From NCBI GenBank assembly GCA_029204225.1, contig CM055102.1, positions 23,409,390 to 23,473,389 on the forward strand: a stretch of DNA of 64,000 nt, read 5' to 3'. The DNA is from Diphasiastrum complanatum. Taxonomy: Eukaryota; Streptophyta; Lycopodiopsida; Lycopodiales; Lycopodiaceae. Made by a program: the position numbers and the translations under genes. The notes beneath the pieces are model-generated. The model worked only from the letters and a program-made list of their open reading frames with translations, ran no database searches and was not told the DNA's origin. Shown piece by piece: positions 11,342 through 23,055 of this stretch (position 1 is its first letter; the number at the start of each line of letters is the position of its first letter).

Positions 11342-11532
11342 CACACCTACAATCATGATGAATGCTTGTGTTTAGAGTTAGAGAAAGTAGGATTAAGTTG
11401 GAGTAGTGTTAAGATAGAGTTAGATAAGCATCTAAACTAGCAACTAAGCATAGCTAGGAACCTATCTTTGACAGGCGGAGGGCTGCTCACCACACGTTAT
11501 ACACACCCTACAGTGGCGTCGTTGCTGGAAAT
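10574..11532 (+). mobile_element. LTR-like sequence ending at a gypsy-type primer-binding site
   Basis: Bases 11514-11532 read TGGCGTCGTTGCTGGAAAT, close to the TGGCGCCGTTGCCGGGGAT primer-binding site of plant gypsy elements. The bases just before end in CCTACA, as an LTR should. The LTR start is unclear, perhaps near 10868 (TGTAAT). A long TC microsatellite lies inside. Its general layout resembles the LTR at 32459-33304. No gag follows. Confidence 0.4.
11265..11338. repeat. (TC)n microsatellite
   Basis: About 37 uninterrupted TC units inside the LTR-like sequence. Confidence 0.97.
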
Positions 11533-11639
11533 AGGCTATCTCTAACTAGCTATAGTTGCATTTTTATTTGCTTTTGCTTTTTTAGTGTGTTTTAGGTGGT
11601 TTTGAGGGTGAGTTAGCTTGTTTGAGTGTTTTTTTGTGA

Positions 11640-12317
11640 TTAGACTATTCTCAGCTAGCAGAGGAGGTGTGGAAGGGTAGTTGTAAGAATCGCCTTATGA
11701 AGATCTGACTAGACCCTATTGCAAATAACCAAAAGGACACCTGTGGAGAAAAACCACCCATCCAATCCTAGATCCCTCCTTGAGTTCCCTCCTGAATCTA
11801 GCCCCCAAGCCATAGTGAATGAATGCAAGAGAGGAGAGGAAGCATGGCTAAAGAAACTGAATTTCCAATAGGGAGATGGGCGAGTTTCCATGGTAAGTAT
11901 TCTCTCTTCAAAGAGATAATATTTCCCTTAGGATTCCCATGTAGCCTATATTAGCTAATAACCTCCTATTCTTGCATTATAGCAGTCATACACCATGCAA
12001 GTGCTCCTATGTCCAATTATAGGTCTGGGCCCTCATATGATTATTAATTACTTTACAGGCCAAGCCCGGAATGACGAGGCATAACCAATAACCATATACA
12101 CCCGGAGTGACCCATGTCAGGAATTACTCCGAATCCCACATACTGGACATGGACGTAACATCCCCCCCCCACCCCCACCCCTTAAACCAGATTTGTCCTC
12201 AGAATGAGTAACTAGGGAAGATCCAATTTGTATGATTTTAACTTTTTTCCATGAATCATTATCCTCAATTTGAACAACCAACCTAAGCAAGCACACAGAA
12301 ATAGAACGATTTCTCAA
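11640..12317 (-). mobile_element. 3' end of a chromovirus-type gypsy element: pol tail, polypurine tract and 3' LTR
   Basis: On the minus strand, 12290-12180 reads DNDSWKKVKII...SEDKSGLRGGGG. This fits the W-E-D...L-E-D-K...GGG end of chromovirus polyproteins. The same bases form a G-rich polypurine tract (plus-strand C-tract 12161-12184), followed by TGTTACG at 12160, the expected LTR start. The LTR runs left to about 11640; its far end is not resolved. Integrase and everything upstream are missing. Confidence 0.6.
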
Positions 12318-13635
12318 TTATTTATCTCTGATCCTAAGTACTGTTCAGGGTCCAAAGGTACATTGAGTGATAAATCTTCCAAATGGGCAAAATCTTCAAT
12401 ACATCTAACTGCATCATCATATAATGTAAATTTACATGATACACTGGAGAGCAGTCGACCAAACCTAAAGATTAAGTTTAAAAGCTAACAAATCAATTAT
12501 TTAAGTTTCACTTTTACCCTGAAAATTAATCCTTAGTCTACCTTCAATATTAAATAAGTACTTAGAGATGGAATAATTCTCAAATTATCTATCTCTACAC
12601 TGAAATACTATATTGACCTTTAGAAGAACACCAAAAGATAAATTTTCCTATTGGGTTTGATTCTCTCTAATCCAATAACATCACCTTCATGTAACCTCCA
12701 ATACATGAATCATTGGGTGAGTTCTCACCTTACATTAGAGATCAATATTCAAAAGTTAAAGATTGAAAACAATTATAGTCCAAGACTATCCACAATTACT
12801 TGTAGACCTGTCATAAATGCTTCTTGGTACAAATACACTTAGAATTTTTTTAGAAACTAAGGTACAAAACTCTGTGGAGCAAATGATCAGACAGATCTTG
12901 ATTCTACTAACAAAATGCGCAGTTTACTTGACAAAGGATGAGAAAGAAACAAACGTGAAATCTATCTTATCTATCTTGAAACCAATGCGAAAGATTCGCG
13001 AAAGATTCTAGAAATGGTTTTTTATTGAGGCTCCAAAGATTCTTGAAAAGATTCTCAAAATATTCTTGTCACAAAATATCTTGTTTCTTGTTCAAACCTC
13101 AGATGTCGCGACATTGTCGCGAACAATTTGCAAAATATTCTGGATTCTACTTCAAGCTCAGAGATTGTCATCTGTCGCGAACAATTTGCGAAAGAGACAG
13201 ACTGTCATGAAATATTCGCGAACAAAATTTATTCGGCCCTGAAAACAAAGCATCTACCAGAATATCAACCATTGTAAACGGTCAAATCTAATGTTATAGA
13301 ATATCAAAGGCCAAAAGACCTATCCTATAGCAATATAAATACATGTGCACTACTCGTTGTAATTAACTCATTCAATCAGAGACACAACAGCGAGATAAGA
13401 CATCAAGAGATGTATACTGATTCATATTCAAAGTTTTTTGATGAATAATTTCTTATTGTCTTAAGTTGTCTCTTAATTCTGCATATTATTTTTGCACGCA
13501 AATTCAATCAAAGCAAAAATTGTTCTATTAGTACATAGATCATATATAAGCCCGATTGAAGACATTGATATTGTTTAACTTATTCAAACTTTAATCGTGT
13601 TCTCTACGAAAGAATAATTACTATTTTTATTATAG
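12318..13635 (+). mobile_element. Upstream flank and probable 5' LTR of copia A
   Basis: No gene is seen. The last several hundred bases before the primer-binding site at 13636 are probably the 5' LTR of copia A. They include a TATA-like caatataaatac near 13340 and several copies of a gcgaaagattc / cgcgaacaa motif (12990-13225). The LTR start could not be fixed. Confidence 0.4.
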
Positions 13636-13772
13636 TGGTATCAAAGCATACAAGGTTTAAAACTGATATAATAATATCAGAATCGATGTAGTACTATATT
13701 CGTATCCATCTCAGCATTCTTTATACATCCATCAGCAAAGCCACTATCTGGAGTGATTCAAAAAATTAGAAG

Positions 13773-14260
13773 ATGTCGTCGATCATCAATATTCAAGCGA
13801 AGATCACTATAATCTTGGATCCAGAAGGTTCAAACTACTTAATTTGGAAATTAAAGACTTCACTTTTATTGAAGGGCAAAGGTCTATGGCAATGGGTAGA
13901 ACCAATTGAGGAAAAGCCAGTAGCTACTCCTGGCAAAGAACTTTGAGAATGGAGTTTGAGAAATGACAAAGCTATAGCAATAATTGCGTCTTCAGTGCAT
14001 GACAATATAATGCTAGATCTTACATCAATTTTGAATGCAGCAGATTTATGGGAAGAATTGCAAACCAAGAATGAAACTCGATCTCGTAATCAGATCATGT
14101 TCTTGGAAGACCAATTAACTTACCTACAATGGGACAACAAAGACTTGAACACATTGGTTCGAAAGATTAAAGATCTGGTTATTTCCTTACAGAATTTTGG
14201 TGCAGAAAATACAATTGCAAAGGAAAAACAGCTTAGTTATTTTCTTTGAGACCTACCCAG
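13773..14260 (+). pseudogene. Copia A gag, 5' half
   Basis: The ATG at 13773 starts a copia Gag (MSSIINIQAKITI, then GSNYLIWKLKTSLLLKGKG), the usual 'NYxxWKxxxxxxLxxxxLW' beginning. An in-frame TGA interrupts it near 13944. It then continues to KEKQLSYFL, with another TGA just before the copia B insertion. Confidence 0.8.
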
Positions 14261-14961
14261 TTGAAAGTACTATACTTTAGGGCCATAAATGGATCTACAA
14301 AAGATCCACAAGAGTGATTGGATGCTTGCTTAGCAATCTATCAAAAAACTAGACACAAAAAAGTTGATCTAGATTGGCAATTTGACAAACAACAAGCATT
14401 ATCAATCAAAGGCATTGATCAACATTGAAATCTGAGACCACACGTGTGTACTACAGGATCTAGTACGGCCTTCAACTTGGGAAACAAGTAAAAATTGATT
14501 TGGTTTCATTTGGATCACAAAAACTCAATGTACATAGTGAACTAGCTTGAGATTGCCAATTAGCTCCAAAAATTTTCTATCTTCTCACTATGGGAGCTTG
14601 GAATACATAGCAAATTCGACTTCCTTCTTGAAGTTAGGTGGATTTCCAGCATGTAATAAGGAATGTAACTTAGCCTTTTTGCCCTAAAATGAAACCCTAG
14701 TCTATTTCCTAGAGTCATGCTTGGTAGATAGCTAGTTGGTCAAATTTTCACCGTAAATCTAGGATTTAGGTCCTATAAACTAGGAATCACTTCCAAAATG
14801 ACATGACCAACCCTATGGACTTGACCTAAGCTACATTAGGAGTGGGTTTCCACGTGGCATCTTGGCATTACATGTGTGGAACCCAATTATACACAATATT
14901 TACAAAGTTCTACATGGTTTTTGATCAAGCTAGATTTGCCAATTTTTGACTATTCTTCACA
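14261..14961 (-). repeat. Copia B 3' LTR (701 bp)
   Basis: Its inner end reads TGTGAAGAAT on the minus strand next to the purine tract. It aligns with 17986-18274 at both ends. The outer end has lost a base or two (TTGAAAG instead of TGTGAAAG). Confidence 0.85.
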
Positions 14962-15162
14962 CTCCTCAAATTTAGCTTGATCTATCTACAACTCTCTTGC
15001 TAGATGAATGAATGCTTTTAGAAGTGTCTAAAAAATCCAGCTACAAACAAGGAACTTTTGAGACTCCAATAGAGAATGATGTCCATGAAGGATCTTTCAC
15101 CACCTCTTAAAGGATCTCTTACAAGATGTTCCATAAATGTGTCATATAGCACACTTCAAAAA

Positions 15163-16706
15163 CTATACATCATGCCAAGCCATGGATTCCAAGGCATTTT
15201 GTGCACTTGAAGATACATCAATTAAACTATTAAGTGCATACACAGTGTTGCCAAAGACTGTTTGCCTTGCTTGATCCATATGATTGAGCCTATATGGCTC
15301 CATCTTGATACTCAAGATTCTTCTTGGAGTCCTCAGGTCTTGATCTTGCTCCTCCACTTGACTTGACTCCAAACCATCAATGAACTGAATAAAGTGTTGA
15401 TCCAAATGTGCTTCTTCAAGTTTACAAATCTTCCACTCTTGAAAGATCACATTTCCACCATTGACAACTTCTTTGGTAGAAAACAAGTAGATTCTACAAT
15501 CTCTACTTGAAAAGCAAAACACTACCATTATTCCTATCATTGAAATAGGATAATCTTTGGTCCTTACATTGGAATGATCATGCACAAGGCATGTGGACAC
15601 AAAGATTTCCAAAGCAAATGATGTGACTCTATTCAAACTATTACAAAACTAGTTATCCAATGAAATTGCTTTATCAACAACAAATGTAGATTTCAAAGCA
15701 TCCCATTCGATTGTCTTGTCATACAAAGTAATAAACACCATGAATCTTAAAGGTAAGAAACAAGTCACCTCATGTCTACTACTACTTTCCAGAAAGTATT
15801 CAAAGATAGTAGACTCTCCAACCCTTGCAAGATGCACACTTGAATGGACAATTTGCATGCAATTTGATGACTCGGCCATTATCATTGAGGACTCCCTTGA
15901 AACTCTCATGCTTTGAGGCTGATCCTCAAGATCTTCTTCCTTTTGATGCTCCTCCTCAATGCAAGCAAGATCACACTTTTCCAAGATCTCCTCTTGAGTG
16001 ATCTCCTCCTTTGCCAAGCTCATTCTTTCAAAAGCAACACTAGCTTCCAACTTAAACAATCTTCCATGTTTAAATCCCTTTGCAATGCAAACATCATTCT
16101 TCAAGATGAAGCAAACACTATGCTTAAAGTGGACATCCAAACCACTTTCTAAGAGTAGACCAACACTAAGCATATTCTTGGTGATTGATGGTACATAAAG
16201 GACATTTTCTAGATCCATGCATTTTGAGGATTCTAGACACAAAGAGATGGTGCCAACACCATCTATCCTACACTCTTCATCATTTGCAGTAAAGACAAAC
16301 TTTTTAGCAGCATTGAAAGAGTGCAAGGTTGAGAAAAATCCTTTTCACAAGACATGTGGGAGCTAGCCCCACTGTCGATCCACCAATTGTCTCTTGAATT
16401 GCTATTACCTCTTGTAGCATTCAGATGCATAATTCCCCTTCTTTCCACAAAAGAGGCATTTCTACTTTGACTTGGCCTTTGAGCTTGATGCATTATCTCT
16501 TCTTTGGCCTCCTTTGGATGCTTCTTCTTTCCATTGGTCTTCTTTTTGCCCTTGAATGAGAAATTGGCTTTCTCATCACCATCCTGCAACGACAAGGAAC
16601 TCATCCTAGATTTTGCATTAAACATCCTACACTCTTCAGCCACTAATACATTGTGAAGTTTTTCTATAGTTGGCAAAGTGTCTTGGATGGCAAAACTTTG
16701 GACCAA
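15163..16706 (-). pseudogene. Copia B protease and integrase remnants
   Basis: From right to left: a Lys-rich nucleocapsid with a knuckle readable in another frame as CLFCGKKGNYASEC (His replaced by Asn), then WWIDSGASSHMSC with the aspartic protease DSGA motif (about 16365). Next come the NVLYVPSITKNMLSVG strand and an acidic linker. At 15636-15163 is a piece resembling the post-integrase region (DCRIYLFSTKEVV, then ..VIFQEWK). Frame breaks at 16326 and 15640, and the catalytic integrase core is missing. Confidence 0.7.
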
Positions 16707-16723
16707 ATTTGCAAAGTCATCTC

Positions 16724-17215
16724 CTAGACCATTAAGGACAATTTGTACAAGTCTCCATCATGAATCTTCTCTCCAATAGAAGCCAACTTCCTATTTAGAG
16801 ACTTGATTCTAAGTACATAATCCTGTGCACTCTCCTCACTTCTCCTCATGCTTTGAAAAATCTGATTTCTAAGCATGAGTACTCTTGAAGTGTTACTAGA
16901 TTCATAGATTGATTTTAAAGACTCCCAACCCTCTTTAGCACTAGTACATGCTGATACTTCTCTCAACAAATCATTGCTCATATTCATCTTCACACAATGA
17001 AATGCAAGCCTAGATCTCTTCTTGTATCTAGCTAACTCTTGTGCACCTAGAGGTTCATCTTCATCTTCAATCAGGAACTCATAAAGGTCTTGGAGCACCA
17101 AGAGTGACTCCATCCTAACCTTCCAAATAGCATAATTTGTAGAATTCAATCTCTCACTAGCTTCTAGAAGGTATGCTCCAGTAGATCCCATCTTACTAGT
17201 GACTTCTACAAACAA
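16724..17215 (-). pseudogene. Copia B gag (UBN2-type)
   Basis: 163 residues with LNSTNYAIWKVRMESLL, SAKEGWESLKSIYESSNTSR and the SAQDYVLRIKSLNRKLASIG segment typical of copia capsid. The original start may be the Met in MGSTGAYLLEASERL rather than the first Met. It runs into a stop in the LSLMV region, where the frame shifts to the next fragment. Confidence 0.85.
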
Positions 17216-17985
17216 GAAATAGATTTGATTGACTTGAAACTCACAAAGGTCTCACACTTGCAGTGTTTCACTCAAATTTGATTTCTAATCCAACAAATGG
17301 ACTTATTTCACAGTTCTATCACTCCCTCACAAAGCTGGAATGAAGATAAGATGAAGTGAAAACTACTTTCAAACAAATCTTGCCAAGAAATGAATTGGAT
17401 TGTCTCTAGAAACTCACTAAGGTCTCTCTCTTGTAGTTTTTCACTCAAATTAGATTTCTAATCCAACGAATGGACTTCTAATCTCAGTTCTAGCACTCCC
17501 TCACAAAGTTGGAATGTAGATAAGATGATGTGAAATCTACTTACAATCAAATCTTGCCAATTTTGGCTATTTTTGGACAAAAAAATGACTTAATCTCTTT
17601 TACACTTTTTGATGTACTTTCAAGACCTGTAAAACAAGTTTAGAGGACTTGATTTCAGCCTATTAATTAGATCTCATGACCCTAATTCAAATCTAATCAA
17701 TGGCACTCAATCTTGTAGCTTATCCTAAGATTTTCACCAAAAATTACATCAAAAACTCACAAATTGGATTTCTTTGGATCAAATGAATACCATGCATTAA
17801 ATGCAAGTTTAGAGGTGCCCACACATATACAAATTTAGACCCCTACCAAGTTTGGGATCAAATCTCCTCACCAAAATCAAGATTCTAGCTTGCCCTCTCA
17901 ATACTAGTTTTTAGCACCAAAACTTGCTAAAAATGGATTTGCATTAGATCAATGGATTATGCTCTTGTACTTGGCTCTGATACCA
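17216..17985 (-). mobile_element. Copia B leader with primer-binding site
   Basis: Untranslated region between the 5' LTR and gag. The primer-binding site is 17974-17985. Two roughly 150-bp segments (about 17220-17390 and 17405-17560) resemble each other (both contain tagatttctaatccaac and ctccctcacaaag), so the leader contains an imperfect tandem duplication. Confidence 0.65.
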
Positions 17986-18274
17986 TGTGAAAGTACTGTA
18001 CTTTAGGACCATAAATGGATCTACAAAAGATCCACAAGAGTGATTGGATGCTTGCTTAGCAATCTATCAAAAACCTAGACACAAAAAAGTTGATCTAGAT
18101 TGGCAATTTGACAAACAACAAGCATTATCAATCAAAAGCATTGATCAACATTGAAATCCGAGACCACACGTGTGTACTACAGGATCTAGTACGGCCCAAT
18201 TATACACAATATTTACAAAGTTCTACATGGTTTTTGATCAAGCTAGATTTGCCAATTTTTTACCATTCTTCACA
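17986..18274 (-). repeat. Copia B 5' LTR, internally deleted (289 bp)
   Basis: Begins TGTGAAAG and ends TTCACA on the plus strand (6-bp inverted ends). Relative to the 701-bp partner it lacks about 412 bp between ctagtacggcc and caattatacac; the rest differs at only a few positions. Confidence 0.85.
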
Positions 18275-19786
18275 CCGAGGTCATTCTACACAACTCGAAC
18301 CTTATTGGCGAAAGATGCGACAATGACACATCAAAAGGCAATAGACAGAATTAAAGAGGAAATAGAAGTTTGTGAACGCTATGACGATAATGGTGATTCC
18401 GAAAATGCTCTATTTACTCGAAGAATAAATCTTCTAAGAAGTCTAAGTTTAAGAGGGAGTCGTCTAAAAGGAATGAGTCTAAGACAAATGAACAACGATT
18501 TGGTAAACAATAGAAAAATTTTGGTGATAAGAAGATCTGCAATAGATGCAGAAGATCAGGTCACACAGAAGAAAAGTGTTGGTTAAATCCTAAAATTGAA
18601 TGTATTCATTGTCATAAACGGGGTCATGCAGCAGTAGATTGTTATCAAAATCTCAAAAACAAAAAGGAGCAGAACTGAAGCGAACCTTCAGATTCAAACT
18701 ATGTCGAAGACAAAGAAGAATGCTCCAGAGCAACAGAAAACAGGGCAACAAGGAACTCAGCAGCTTATGTTAGTGCTGATATATGTTGTTCATCTAATTC
18801 TATTCGAGAAGTAGTACTTGATTCGGAAGCCACCACACATTTTGTTTTGTCAAAACAAATATTGTCTAAGTACAAGAAGACGAACTATTTAAAATTTATT
18901 GTACTTGGAGATAGTGCTAAACACGTGGTTGATGAAACTGGTGTACTATGGTTGGACACGAATCAGGGAGACAAGAAACTGGAGGAAGTTCTCTATGTCC
19001 CTACTCTTGATAAAGATCTTCTATTTGTAGCTAAGATAGTCGATACAGGCATGTCAGTAACCTTCAGAAGAACTCTTGTAAACTGTTCAAGGAAGATACT
19101 GATAACCTAGTTGCTAAAGGCAACGGAGAAGAAAATTTATATCACCTGAACATTCGAACCAGAATTGAACAAGTCAATCAAACTCAAGAATCAACAGATA
19201 TGATGTGGCACAAGAGGCTATGTCACATGAACATGGAAGCCTTGTACCAAGCCAATAAAAGTCAGAGAATTCAAGGAGTCGAAATCAAAAGAAGAGATAT
19301 TCAGACTACTTGCGAATCCTGTCTTAAAAGCAAGATGACTAGAATACCTTTCAGTAAGGATGTTTATAAAGCAACTAAGGTACTTGAAATTGTGCATTCA
19401 GATATTTGTGGACCATTCGGAGTATTGTCATTGGGTGATGCAAAGTACTTCATTACGTTTATTGATGACTTTAACAAATTCGCTATAGTATACTTTATTC
19501 ATACAAAATCTGAAGCTTTCAAAAAAAAATTTGAGTATACGAATTGGGCTGAGAAGCAAACAGGCAATAAGTTAAAGCAGATTCGCACAGATCGTGAGGT
19601 GAGTACATTTTCAATGAATTCAAAGCTTACTGTTCTGATCGAGGTATTATGCATACCAAGACTGCATCATACACACCTCAGCACAATGGCATAACTGAAC
19701 GAAGAAATCGTACATTGATGGAAGCTGCTAGGTGTATGATGGCTCATGCAAAAGCACCAAAATAGTTGTGGGTAGAAGTAGTGGCT
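18275..19786 (+). pseudogene. Copia A gag 3' half, zinc knuckles, protease and integrase N-terminus
   Basis: Resumes with RSFYTTRTLLAKDATMTHQ of Gag. Two zinc knuckles follow near 18538-18640 in another frame: CNRCRRSGHTEEKC and CIHCHKRGHAAVDC. The protease motif near 18820 reads DSEATTHF (Gly replaced by Glu). LEEVLYVPTLDKDLLFV follows. From 19200 the integrase HHCC region reads WHKRLCHMNMEAL...CESCLKSK, then HSDICGPFG and FIDDFNKF. The last recognisable piece is ITERRNRTLMEAAR near 19700, with a stop before LWVEVVAC. Several frame changes show decay. Confidence 0.85.
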
Positions 19787-20772
19787 TGTTTTTCAACAAT
19801 GTGCATTTTTGAACTGTTTATCGCAATAGTCTACATTTTCACTCGCAAAATTCAATAGCCAAAAAAGGCAAAGTATTCTACTTCACTTTTGGGTCATTTT
19901 GAGTATAAAAGGATTTTGCAAAAAATGCGACAAAGTGTTCACTCAAGATTTCAGGCCATTTTGGACACTTCCAAAAATGTGACATTTTTCTCAAAAAATG
20001 CGACACTACAGATTTACACAGGATTTCAAGTACAGATTGTTACGTCTTCACACTCCAATAATAACTGATCTAATTGACCAATTAAACAGCTATTAATGAT
20101 CTTGTAATTGTAAAGTTAGAATAGGACAAGATCATCTGTCTGCTATATAAAAAAATGAGCATTGTAGATGGAGCCATATAGTATGACTCGTAATTGATAC
20201 AAGATTGATTCGAAGTCTACACGATAGAGATAAAAACGACCAAAATTGGTCTTCATAGTATCTAACTCCTCAGAGTTAGAGAATATATAGAGAGAGTAAA
20301 TATTCAGAACTATAGCAACTATTTCGTTTCTGTAAGTAGGATCACGCACTTATCAGTGCAATTGTATTGTGATCTAATTGTTGTTATTACATCATTAATA
20401 TACAGATTCGCTATTTTTCTATCTCATTGCATTCCGATTAAATGTTAATTAACTCTCACTCTTCTTCCACAAGTAATATAAACAAAGGAACGTATGGTTG
20501 TCTTTGACGCCAAATCGTTTCTACATTTTTTTTATATCAGAATATCGGTATCTAAGAATTGCATGGGTATCTCAAATGCCTAATTGTTTTTTGCAATCTC
20601 TCTTTATGGTAGTCTAAGACTCCTACACTGATACTCTTAATCAACACAATCAGAAGAGCTCTATCATAATCCGTTCTCCAAGTAATCCAAATTCTTATCA
20701 TCAGTCATCATTGTTCATTGTTTCATTTGTTGGGACGACGGCCTTTATTTTCGCTAAGGCCCAAACCTTGTT
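19787..20772 (+). repeat. Copia C left LTR, 5'-truncated
   Basis: Shares with the right LTR the gcatttttgaactgtttatc start, the gtaagtaggatcacgcactt segment and the ttgttgggacgacggcc end. It differs by many substitutions and small indels, so the element is old. Confidence 0.8.
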
Positions 20773-20898
20773 GAACCATCAGAGTGGTACATGGTTTTGG
20801 ATCTACTAGAGTCTAGGATATAAAAGGAACCTAACACGTTCATGTTTTCAGAGCTAGTTTGTATTTTGTTTGTGTTTAATCTTTGTTCATCGATCATA

Positions 20899-21700
20899 AT
20901 GGAAGGTCAAACCTCTGAGATCCATTTGATTAACAAGTTCAACGGAGATGATTTCCACATGTGGAAATTCAAGATGAGGATGATCTTGATCGAAAAGGAG
21001 CTACGGGGATACATAAACTATTCGATAGCCCAACATGCTCTCAACATGGGAAGCAAAGAATGGCAAAGCACTTGCCATTGTATCATTGAATCTGAAGGAC
21101 ACTTAGATTGCTCACGTATCAAACAATACCACCTCCAAAGAAGCGTGGGATATCTTAACAAGTATCTACAAGACTTTAGATGTATCGACTTGTCTCTTCT
21201 TGAGAAAGAAGGTCCTTACACTCAAGATGACCGAAGTCAATGACCATCTAAACGAGTTCAAATAGTTGTTGAATCAACTTGCTACAATAGGCTCCCCTAT
21301 TTCAGAAGAAGACTCAAGAATGTCTCTTCTCGCCATCCTCCTATGACAACCTAGTATTGCTCTTAAGCAATACTCCTGCGCTATCACTCCAAAAGCTGAC
21401 AGCAAGTCTATTGTAGGAAGAAGTTAGGAGAAAGAGCTTATATACAACGAGTACCAAGTCAATGGTCTTGTACTCTATTAAGCAATAGTCCAAGAAGAAG
21501 ACCTTCAATGACAAGAAGACGAAAGCGGAACAGCCAGATTCAACGCAACAACAACAACAGCCATCCAAGACCAAACTCTTTTACATATACTACAAGACAT
21601 CTAATCACGACATCAAGGATTGTCGGATCCTCAAGTACAATAAAGCGAGGAAGAAAATGCACTAGCACCAAGAAGGAGTTTTTGAACTATTAGAAATTTC
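20899..21700 (+). pseudogene. Copia C gag remnant
   Basis: The ATG at 20899 opens MEGQTSEIHLINKFNGDDFHMW then KFKMRMILIEKELRGYI, a copia capsid N-terminus. The frame breaks near 21170 and again near 21240; later parts are only traceable in pieces. Confidence 0.75.
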
Positions 21701-21718
21701 CAAGAAGATGAGAAGGCG

Positions 21719-23035
21719 TTGATGGTACAAGACCAACCAAGCAAAGATACCTGCGAATGGTTTCTCGATTCAGGTGCTTCACAGCACATGGCACCATGTA
21801 AGAACCTATTACTCTCACAGCAATGGAATCAAAGTACATTTTCTTTGGAGATTCAAGCTCGCACAAAGTCAAAGGCCAAGGCTCCATTCGACTACAGTTC
21901 CATGATGGCATCACTAGACAGTTAGATGGTGTACTTTATGTACCCAACTTAACAAAGAATTTACTGACTATAAGCAAGATCACTGATCAAGGCTATAGAG
22001 CTTTGTTTACTACTAGTCGATGTACTATTATTGATGGGAATTCTAATGAAATCCTCTCTGCACATAAAGAAGGAAATTTGTATATCTTGAGCCACAATTA
22101 TGCACTTTCTGTGAGTAATTTGGCATCAAAAATTAGGTTATTTAAGCATGAGGTCTATCTTGTACATGCATCCCCATAGTATGGTCAAAGACATGAATAT
22201 TAACGTTGTCCCCACAGCAAAACAGATTGTCTGTGAAATGTGCTTACTAGGAAAACAATCTAGAACAAAATTTTCAAAAGAACAAGCCAAAAGAGCGAAG
22301 TCCATTCTGTCACTGATTCACAATGACTTATGTGTTCCTATGAGCGTACTCTCTTTGGGTCAAGCACTATATTTCATCACATTCATTGATGACTTCTCCC
22401 GATTTACTTGAATCATGTTCATAAAGAACAAGTCTGAGGCATTCAACTGTTTCAGAGAATTCAACCACAAGCTGAAGATATCCCAGTCATTAACCCAAGA
22501 GAAACATCTGCTCAAGCACTTGCAATTCGAAGATCTACACGACAACGATAGCAACCTGCTCACAAAGAAAACTGAAGTACAGATTGGACAAAAGACATGG
22601 AATACCAGAAAATCTACATCAGGTTATATTTATTTCCTAACTTTCCTTGCAGGAGGACCCATTTCATGGGACAGCAAAAAGCATAAATGCATTTCGTTGT
22701 CCTCTATACGTTGTAGCTACATTAGCAGTAAAGGAGATAATTTAGTTCAGAAGGTTGCTACAGGATCTGCAATTTCCACAGATCGATCCAACAATATTTC
22801 AATGCGACAATCAAAGCTGCATAGCTCTATCTCTGAACCTATGTACTCATACTAGAACTAAATACATAGAAATTTAGTTCCATTTTCTTAGAGAGAAAGT
22901 TCAAAATAAATATGTTGTACTAAGTTATCGTCATACAGACATTATGTTGGCTGATATTTTGACAAAGCCATTGTTAAAAAATAAACATTCTACTTTAGTA
23001 GATATGATAAATCTCAATTGTAATTCAGATTCATA
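21719..23035 (+). pseudogene. Copia C protease, integrase N-terminus and RNase H
   Basis: CEWFLDSGASQHMAPC (about 21750) is an intact-looking aspartic protease motif. LDGVLYVPNLTKNLLTISKI follows in the next frame. From 22148 there is CEMCLLGKQSRTKFSK and ALYFITFIDDFSRFT of the integrase start, then a stop. After a jump near 22500, RKSTSGYIYFL and GGPISWDSKKHKCISLS of RNase H appear, ending with TRTKYIEI...ILTKPL at about 22970. The integrase core and the whole RT have been deleted. Confidence 0.8.
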
Positions 23036-23055
23036 GTAGTAAGCTTAAGGGGGAG

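Larger units (their letters stand above)
14261..18274 (-). mobile_element. Copia element B, inserted in copia A
   Basis: Flanked by CCCAG (14256-14260) and CCGAG (18275-18279), a likely 5-bp target duplication with one change. LTRs are at 14261-14961 and 17986-18274. The primer-binding site, minus-strand TGGTATCAGAGC at 17985-17974, directly abuts the 5' LTR. A purine stretch (minus AAATTTGAGGAG) precedes the 3' LTR. Gag, a mutated zinc knuckle, protease and an integrase remnant are visible. Reverse transcriptase and RNase H are absent, so this copy is non-autonomous and about 4.0 kb long. Confidence 0.85.
13636..19786 (+). mobile_element. Copia element A, split by copia B and truncated at the 3' side
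   Basis: The primer-binding site TGGTATCAAAGC (13636-13647, one mismatch to the canonical site) is followed by gag, interrupted at 14260 by copia B. It resumes at 18275 with the rest of gag, zinc knuckles, protease and integrase N-terminus, ending at 19786 where copia C sequence starts. RT, RNase H and the 3' LTR are absent. The continuity of the gag frame across the inserted element shows that A is the older, host element. Confidence 0.8.

Noticed and set aside
12161-12184. C-rich tract as a G-quadruplex or i-motif regulatory element
   Set aside because: On the minus strand it overlaps the pol tail and directly precedes TGTTACG, so it is explained as a retrotransposon polypurine tract.
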